The notes under the pieces were generated by a model. The model was not told the DNA's origin, searched no databases, and was given only the letters and a program-made list of their open reading frames with translations. The position numbers were made by a program, and so were the translations under genes. 64,000 nt of DNA, taken from assembly GCA_035629775.1 (NCBI GenBank), contig DASPHG010000007.1, forward strand, positions 1-64,000, written 5' to 3'. Origin of the DNA: DASPHG01 sp035629775. Lineage in GTDB: Bacteria > Actinomycetota > Thermoleophilia > Solirubrobacterales > Thermoleophilaceae. This document shows positions 59,202-64,000 of the stretch, one piece after another (within the stretch, counting starts at the first letter, position 1; every line of letters begins with the position of its first letter).

Positions 59202-59950
59202 GCCGTGATGAATACAGGAGCGCCGACGGGAACAGCCCGCATGAGAAACCGAAGATCCGCGTCGCTCGCGCGCAGACATCCGTTCGAGGAGGCCTGCCCG
59301 ATCGTGTCCGGCCGCGACGTGCCGTGGATCGCAATCCGGTTGCCGCCGCGCCAGTCCGGCGGCAGGTTGGGCTGCTCGGCGGACAGCGCGAGGATGCAGC
59401 AGCCATACGGGGCACGGGGAAAGCGGCTGCCGGGCAGCTTGTCGGTGACCTGGAACTCGCCCGCCGGCGTGGACGTGCCGGCGCGGCCGATCGCGATCGG
59501 GATCCGCCTCACGGTGTGCCGGCCGCGCCGTAGTTCGATCGAGGTGTCGTCGAGCGAGACGTGAAGCGACGCGCGCGTGCGGCCCAGGTCGAGCGCGGCG
59601 GCGTCGTTCTCGATCCATCCGAGCTGGTCGTTGGCCAGGACGGGGCTGTGGATCCCAAGCCAACGCCCCTCGCGGCGCGTGGCGAAGACGCCCAGCGTGC
59701 GCGGCTCGCCGAACGGCGTCAGGGGGCGTAGGCGCGCGACCGGCCGGCCGCCGGGACGGTCGTGCACGAGCACGGTCTCCTTTACGCGCGCGAGGATGTG
59801 GCCGCGGCCGCGCGGGAGCTCGGCCGCGGCGCGGGCGTCGCTCGAAGCGTCCCGGTCGAGCGGCGGCCCGAGGACCACCTCCTTCTCGCCACAGCCCGCG
59901 AGCAGGAGCACGGCCAGAGCCCAGTGCCGGACTCGAACCGGGGATGTCAC
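59198..59950 (-). CDS. L,D-transpeptidase (YkuD) lipoprotein
   Basis: A 250 aa lipoprotein. The start is GTG 59950, which overlaps the stop of the upstream gene (GTGA). Signal peptide VTSPVRVRHWALAVLLLAGC with lipobox LAGC and lipidated Cys 20. The catalytic YkuD block is RIAIHGTSRPDTIGQASSNG followed by CLR, with the nucleophile Cys in SSNGC and the His in IHGT. It forms 3-3 crosslinks or attaches proteins to peptidoglycan. Residues 4-11 (PVRVRHWA) are encoded exactly by the 24-bp copy of the tRNA-Thr 3' end (59918-59941), so the present N-terminus was created or altered by an integration event. Confidence 0.9.
   Translation of the reverse strand: MTSPVRVRHWALAVLLLAGCGEKEVVLGPPLDRDASSDARAAAELPRGRGHILARVKETVLVHDRPGGRPVARLRPLTPFGEPRTLGVFATRREGRWLGIHSPVLANDQLGWIENDAAALDLGRTRASLHVSLDDTSIELRRGRHTVRRIPIAIGRAGTSTPAGEFQVTDKLPGSRFPRAPYGCCILALSAEQPNLPPDWRGGNRIAIHGTSRPDTIGQASSNGCLRASDADLRFLMRAVPVGAPVFITA
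59918..59941 (-). repeat. Copy of the last 24 nt of tRNA-Thr (candidate attachment site)
   Basis: Identical to 61296-61319, which is the T-arm and acceptor 3' side of tRNA-Thr ending precisely at the discriminator base. Identity stops at once on both sides. Direct-repeat spacing is 1,378 bp. It has no upstream tRNA half, so it is a 3' remnant, as left by an element integrated into the tRNA 3' end. Confidence 0.85.
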
Positions 59951-61218
59951 TTCCGCCTGAGCGGCACTCCGTCCGTTGTGCCGTAGGTGCAGTTCCCGAT
60001 GCTCTCGTACAGACTCGCCCTGCCGGAGCCGGTGCCGTCGGCATTCAGTGTCCCGCCGGCCCCGTAACCCACATTCGGATCGCGATAGGGAAGCCAAAAC
60101 TCGATCTTGCTCTTGGTGGCCACGAGCCTATGCCCGGGGGCACCAGACTTCACGGGCACCTCCGTGAAGTGGTACGTCGGCTCTCCGTACTGCGCCTGTG
60201 TCCCCGGCGTCTGGCAGACACCGATCGACTTCCAGGTCACCAACAGTTGGTTCCTGCTCTCGGCCCATTTCGCCCCGATGTAGTTCCTGCAAGCGCGATC
60301 GCGACCCTCCCAAAACCCACTGGACACGCTCGCGGTCGCTGTCCCGGACGAGCCCTTGAAGCCGCAGGCGTCGAAGTTGGCGGTCTTCGTACCGGGCTTG
60401 AGCAGCTCGACGCGTTTGCTCTTGTCCTTTATGCGCACGCCGCCGGCATCTGCGGTCACCTTGTAGACGCCCTTCTTCACGACGAACGCGAAATTGCCGT
60501 CCGTGTCCGTGGTCTGCCGGTAGGTCTTGGGACCGTCCGCCGCGACCTTGACACCCTTGAGCGGGAGCAGCTGGCATGACCTCTCTCCTGAGCAGCTCAC
60601 GACCACCTGACCCTCGATCACCCGGTCCGTGCCGTCGACCGGCAGGTACCGGTGGTCGGTGGCTGGGTCGAATTCCTCGTCGCCGTAGAAGTACTTGCCG
60701 GGCGCTATATCGCCCTGGGCGGAGCCGCCTCTCCCGCACGAACCAGCCTGTACGCCGATCGTCTTCGAGGCGCCGAGGACCCCGAGCGGAACCTTGAAAA
60801 TCACATCTCTGCCCTTGTACGTGTACGTGGTCTGGGCCTTTGGACGCCCCGCGCTTCCAGGCTCGTAAACCCCCGCAGCGGCAACGTTGCGATCCTCGAG
60901 AGGCTCGTCTTGATAGACGAAGAACTCGGGCTTCGACTTCGCCGCCCCCTTCGTATTGATGTAGAGGAAGACGTACACGTATTTCTTGTCGAATTGCCGG
61001 AGGCCCGCTGACACGACCAGCGCCTTCCCTCTCTTCTCGAGTTCGAGTGAGCGAAGGTCGCAATAGGCGTCGACGGACTGGTTGTTGGGGCCGCCCGTGG
61101 ACATCTCGTCCTTGATCGAGTTCTCATCCGGCGCGGCGATCGCGCCGACGGCGACTACGGCAGCACTCAACATGGCTACCAGCAAGATGCGACGCGCTGA
61201 CCTCAAGCTCGACTCCAT
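59947..61218 (-). CDS. Secreted protein with carboxypeptidase-regulatory-like domain, in putative insert
   Basis: A 423 aa exported protein from ATG 61218 (GTG 61248 possible). Signal peptide SARRILLVAMLSAAVVAVGA, cleaved near AIAAP. N-half: beta-rich, unknown (LVVSAGLRQFDKKYVYVFLY). Middle: CarboxypepD_reg-like fold (VIEGQVVVSCSGERSCQLLP, TTDTDGNFAFVVKKGVYKVT). C-half: Cys-rich beta region (CGFKGSSG, CRNYIG, CQTPG, NCTYG). Function unknown; probably a surface or secreted binding protein. Codon choice is visibly less GC-rich than in neighbours. Its stop overlaps the start of the L,D-transpeptidase gene. Confidence 0.85.
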   Translation of the reverse strand: MESSLRSARRILLVAMLSAAVVAVGAIAAPDENSIKDEMSTGGPNNQSVDAYCDLRSLELEKRGKALVVSAGLRQFDKKYVYVFLYINTKGAAKSKPEFFVYQDEPLEDRNVAAAGVYEPGSAGRPKAQTTYTYKGRDVIFKVPLGVLGASKTIGVQAGSCGRGGSAQGDIAPGKYFYGDEEFDPATDHRYLPVDGTDRVIEGQVVVSCSGERSCQLLPLKGVKVAADGPKTYRQTTDTDGNFAFVVKKGVYKVTADAGGVRIKDKSKRVELLKPGTKTANFDACGFKGSSGTATASVSSGFWEGRDRACRNYIGAKWAESRNQLLVTWKSIGVCQTPGTQAQYGEPTYHFTEVPVKSGAPGHRLVATKSKIEFWLPYRDPNVGYGAGGTLNADGTGSGRASLYESIGNCTYGTTDGVPLRRK

Positions 61219-61220
61219 TC

Positions 61221-61234
61221 TCGGCAATTGCCGA
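61221..61234. promoter_or_regulatory. 14-bp perfect palindrome just upstream of the inserted gene
   Basis: TCGGCAATTGCCGA is a perfect 14-bp palindrome ending 3 bp before ATG 61218. It overlaps the ribosome-binding region. It could be an operator for a regulator that controls the inserted gene, or a restriction/recombination site; no other copy was noticed in the window. Confidence 0.4.
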
Positions 61235-61295
61235 AGTCCTTTGGGCACCCACTATGGGGCCGAGACCTCTCTGGCGCAAGACGCGCTACGACTGA

Positions 61296-61319
61296 AGCCC
61301 AGTGCCGGACTCGAACCGG
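61296..61319 (-). repeat. tRNA-Thr 3' end, partner of the copy at 59918
   Basis: This 24-bp block, inside the intact tRNA, is the proximal member of the direct repeat pair. Its outer edge coincides with the tRNA discriminator base, the usual crossover region for tyrosine-recombinase integration at tRNA 3' ends. Confidence 0.85.
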
Positions 61320-61368
61320 CGACCCCCTCCTTACCATGGAGGTGCTCTACCAACTGAGCTAACTGGGC
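61296..61368 (-). tRNA. tRNA-Thr (GGT anticodon)
   Basis: A 73-nt tRNA read on the minus strand: acceptor GCCCAGT/ACTGGGC, D-arm GCTC...GAGC, anticodon stem CCTCC/GGAGG around ATGGTAA (anticodon GGT), T-arm GCCGG/CCGGC around TTCGAGT, discriminator T. CCA is not encoded. Its first 10 nt overlap the 3' end of the doxX-like gene. Its last 24 nt are duplicated at 59918-59941. Confidence 0.97.
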
Positions 61369-62315
61369 ACTGCGGACGCCAGCCTAGCGGGCAAAATCCG
61401 CTTCACCATCGGCCGGTAGCGCGGGTGCGATCCGTACACCAGGAGGACCAGCATCGCGCCGTAGATGGGCAGGTGGCCGAACAGCTCGGACTCGCCGAAG
61501 AAGTACAGCGTCGCGTTGAACGGGATGCCCGCGATCAGCACGATCACCTGCGGCATCGCGCCCGAGATGAGGAGTAGGCCGAAGAGGACCTCGATCGATC
61601 CGGCGACGCGCACGAACGTCTCGGTCGACCAGCCCAGGCCCAGCTGCTCCGAGAGCTCGAGGTCCGGATTCTCGGCGAGGAAGTGCACCGCGTATTCGGG
61701 ATAGGCGAGCTTCTCGCGGAAGGCGACGATGATCAGCGCGATCCCGGCGAACACGCGCAGGCACCAGATGGCCGTGGCGATGCGGTCGTCATCCGGCTCG
61801 GATGCGGCGCCGCGGTCGAGGTCGGCCGACCAGCGGCCGGGGCCGGCGAAGAAGATGAAGAGCGCGAGGCCGAGGACGTCGATCCGCTGGAGGACCGGGC
61901 TGACGCCGAACTCGAGCATGCCGATCGGCCCGGCAGCGATCAGGAGAAGCGCGGCGGCGCTCGTGCGGTACCCCGTGGCCATCCCGATCAGGACGAGGGC
62001 CATGACGACGCCGAGCAGGATCCCGGCCAGGTCCCAGTGGAGGTCCATCGCGGGCGACAGGTAGACGCCGAGCGCGAGCAGGCCCAGGAGGCACATCGCG
62101 AGGTGCACGCGGACCGCGAACGGCATGTAGGGCGCCATGCGCGCGAGGACCGGCACATCCACGCCGTTCCACCTGGTCGATGCCGCGCGTACGAGGAGCG
62201 TCAGCAGCAGCGCGGCGCCGAGAAGAAGGAGCGTCTCGGTCTCACCGGCGAAGCCCCAGTCGGCCTGGTTGACCGGGTCCTCGAACCAGGTCTGATGGCC
62301 GAGCGGAAGTGGCAA
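61359..62315 (-). CDS. DoxX-like membrane protein
   Basis: A 318 aa polytopic protein, starting at TTG 62315, one base after the tRNA-Tyr 3' end. Seven to eight helices (LLLLGAALLLTLLVRAAS, VHLAMCLLGLLALGVYLSP, LAGILLGVVMALVLIGMATG, and so on). FREKLAYPEYAVHFLAENPD then SIEVLFGLLLISGAMPQVIV match DoxX-family quinol-oxidase-like/redox membrane proteins. Its TAG stop lies inside tRNA-Thr, overlapping the tRNA by 10 nt. It is therefore sandwiched between, and probably co-transcribed with, two tRNAs. Function unknown. Confidence 0.82.
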   Translation of the reverse strand: MPLPLGHQTWFEDPVNQADWGFAGETETLLLLGAALLLTLLVRAASTRWNGVDVPVLARMAPYMPFAVRVHLAMCLLGLLALGVYLSPAMDLHWDLAGILLGVVMALVLIGMATGYRTSAAALLLIAAGPIGMLEFGVSPVLQRIDVLGLALFIFFAGPGRWSADLDRGAASEPDDDRIATAIWCLRVFAGIALIIVAFREKLAYPEYAVHFLAENPDLELSEQLGLGWSTETFVRVAGSIEVLFGLLLISGAMPQVIVLIAGIPFNATLYFFGESELFGHLPIYGAMLVLLVYGSHPRYRPMVKRILPARLASAVPS

Positions 62316-62316
62316 A

Positions 62317-62398
62317 TGGCGGGAGCAGGATTCGAACCTGCGTAGGCATAGCCAACCGGTTTACAGCCGGTCTCCTTTAACCACTCGGACATCCCGCC
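62317..62398 (-). tRNA. tRNA-Tyr (GTA anticodon)
   Basis: An 82-nt class II tRNA: acceptor GGCGGGA/TCCCGCC, discriminator A, anticodon stem ACCGG/CCGGT around CTGTAAA (anticodon GTA), a long variable arm (TGGCTATGCCTAC), and T-loop TTCGAAT. CCA is not encoded. A -10-like TAGACT ends 16 bp upstream. Confidence 0.97.
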
Positions 62399-62413
62399 GA
62401 GCTGACTCGCGGC

Positions 62414-62419
62414 AGTCTA
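62414..62419 (-). promoter_or_regulatory. Candidate -10 element for the tRNA-Tyr/doxX/tRNA-Thr unit
   Basis: TAGACT (minus strand) is placed so that transcription would start about 8-9 nt before tRNA-Tyr, ideal spacing for a tRNA promoter. It lies 30 bp after the sigma factor gene. No convincing -35 hexamer is seen. Confidence 0.5.
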
Positions 62420-62449
62420 GAACGCGCCCGCCGGAACGCCTCCGAGAGG

Positions 62450-63628
<1,179 letters not shown>

Positions 63629-63877
63629 CCCCTCGCTCCTAACTGACGCGGTTGCAGCGGGCCCCGCGGGGACCGCCCCTATTGACCATCGTCGGTTGTC
63701 ACTTTCGCGGCGGCTGCCGCGAGGGGCTGAGCCATCTTCTAAGGAGCCAGAATGGCCCGGGCGTCTAACCGTGCGGGACTATAGAACGAAATCGCTCTTT
63801 CGGACGGCCGTGGACATCCGTTTAGGCAGGCGGGCCCAAACTCGCGTAAGCCCGCCGACCCTCCGAATGTATGAGGG
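63629..63877. other. Divergent intergenic region of the sigma factor gene
   Basis: These 249 bp hold the sigma factor leader (minus) and the upstream region of the plus-strand partial gene. TATAGT (minus, 63778-63783) overlaps TATAGA (plus, 63780-63785), a possible back-to-back -10 pair. The roughly 150-nt sigma leader contains a GGTCCCC/GGGGCC stem near 63660-63675. No longer gene is supported. Confidence 0.4.
63752..63784 (+). CDS. Possible 10-residue leader peptide
   Basis: ATG GCC ... TAG encodes MARASNRAGL. AAGGAG lies 5 nt upstream of the ATG, the best Shine-Dalgarno in the region. It precedes the partial gene at 63878 by about 90 bp. It could be a leader peptide or chance. Confidence 0.25.
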   Translation: MARASNRAGL

Positions 63878-64000
63878 ATGTTCCCGCGCCTCTCACAGGA
63901 TGCCGCCCTGACTCTTGGACTTGCGGGGACCTCGGTGCTCCATGCGCGCGACGAGTACGACGCCGCCGAGCGCTGGGTCCGCGTCCTTCGTCTGTACGGC
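63878..64000 (+). CDS. Start of a gene running off the right edge
   Basis: An open frame of 41 codons from ATG 63878 to the window end (MFPRLSQDAALTLGLAGTSV, then LHARDEYDAAERWVRVLRLY). Codon positions have the strong third-base GC bias of local genes. Too short to assign a family. It is divergent from the sigma factor. The start could lie elsewhere, because GAGGG is too close to this ATG to be a good Shine-Dalgarno. Confidence 0.4.
   Translation, partial: MFPRLSQDAALTLGLAGTSVLHARDEYDAAERWVRVLRLYG

Larger units (their letters stand above)
59942..61295. mobile_element. Putative mini-element between duplicated tRNA-Thr 3' ends
   Basis: The segment between the two 24-bp repeats carries one complete gene (59947-61218) and no integrase. 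Hand counts of two 60-base lines inside it (60421 and 60901) give about 60% and 55% GC, against about 80% for the line at 58921 outside. Lower GC, exact tRNA-end duplication and the lack of relation to neighbours fit an integrated cassette or the remnant of a larger island that lost its integrase. Confidence 0.55.

Overview
This window comes from the chromosome of a very GC-rich bacterium. The fusA, rpsG, rpsL, rpoC and rpoB proteins, the actinobacterial-type insertion in RpoC, frequent GTG/TTG starts, and Arg-rich secreted proteins suggest an actinobacterium, probably of class Thermoleophilia (Solirubrobacterales or Gaiellales type). That placement is an inference and no rRNA is present to settle it.

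The backbone is the ribosomal protein/RNA polymerase supercluster, read on the minus strand from right to left: rpmG-secE-nusG-rplK-rplA-rplJ-rplL (52.9-49.3 kb), rpoB-rpoC (21.9-14.3 kb), rpsL-rpsG (5.3-4.5 kb), fusA-tuf (3.3 kb to the left edge, tuf cut off). In most bacteria these blocks are nearly contiguous. Here they are broken in three places: about 27 kb of surface-polysaccharide genes lie between rplL and rpoB, about 9 kb of secreted peptidases and accessory genes lie between rpoC and rpsL, and a thioredoxin-like gene plus a membrane protein lie between rpsG and fusA.

The polysaccharide locus (22.1-48.7 kb) alternates strands in short translationally coupled modules. It holds a polyprenyl-phosphate sugar transferase (initiation), eight glycosyltransferases (three GT2, five GT4), a SAM methyltransferase, a LbH O-acyltransferase, a Wzx-type flippase, two Wzy/ligase-type membrane proteins, a Wzc/CpsD-type chain-length ATPase, a complete Wzm/Wzt ABC exporter, two secreted GH-A-like glycosidases and a polysaccharide deacetylase. 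Two unusual multidomain proteins at its centre are the least explained: a Trm112-like zinc ribbon/methyltransferase-like/APH-kinase-like protein, and divergently overlapping it, a nucleotidyltransferase/thymidylate-kinase-like fusion.

Right of rpmG (53-64 kb) are a PhoD-like phosphatase, a very acidic small protein, a lipid-metabolism operon (patatin-like hydrolase, acyltransferase, SRPBCC-acyl-CoA synthetase fusion), an L,D-transpeptidase lipoprotein, a tRNA-Tyr/doxX/tRNA-Thr unit and a primary-type sigma factor. A 24-bp exact copy of the 3' end of tRNA-Thr lies 1,378 bp downstream of the intact tRNA. It brackets one secreted-protein gene of lower GC, as expected for a small integrated element, and the copy now encodes part of the signal peptide of the L,D-transpeptidase lipoprotein.

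Regulatory structures visible by eye include an intrinsic terminator inside the fusA leader, four tandem hairpins in front of rpsL, a three-tier hairpin that covers the Shine-Dalgarno of the M14 peptidase, a bidirectional terminator after rplL, and a heptanucleotide tandem repeat between nusG and rplK.
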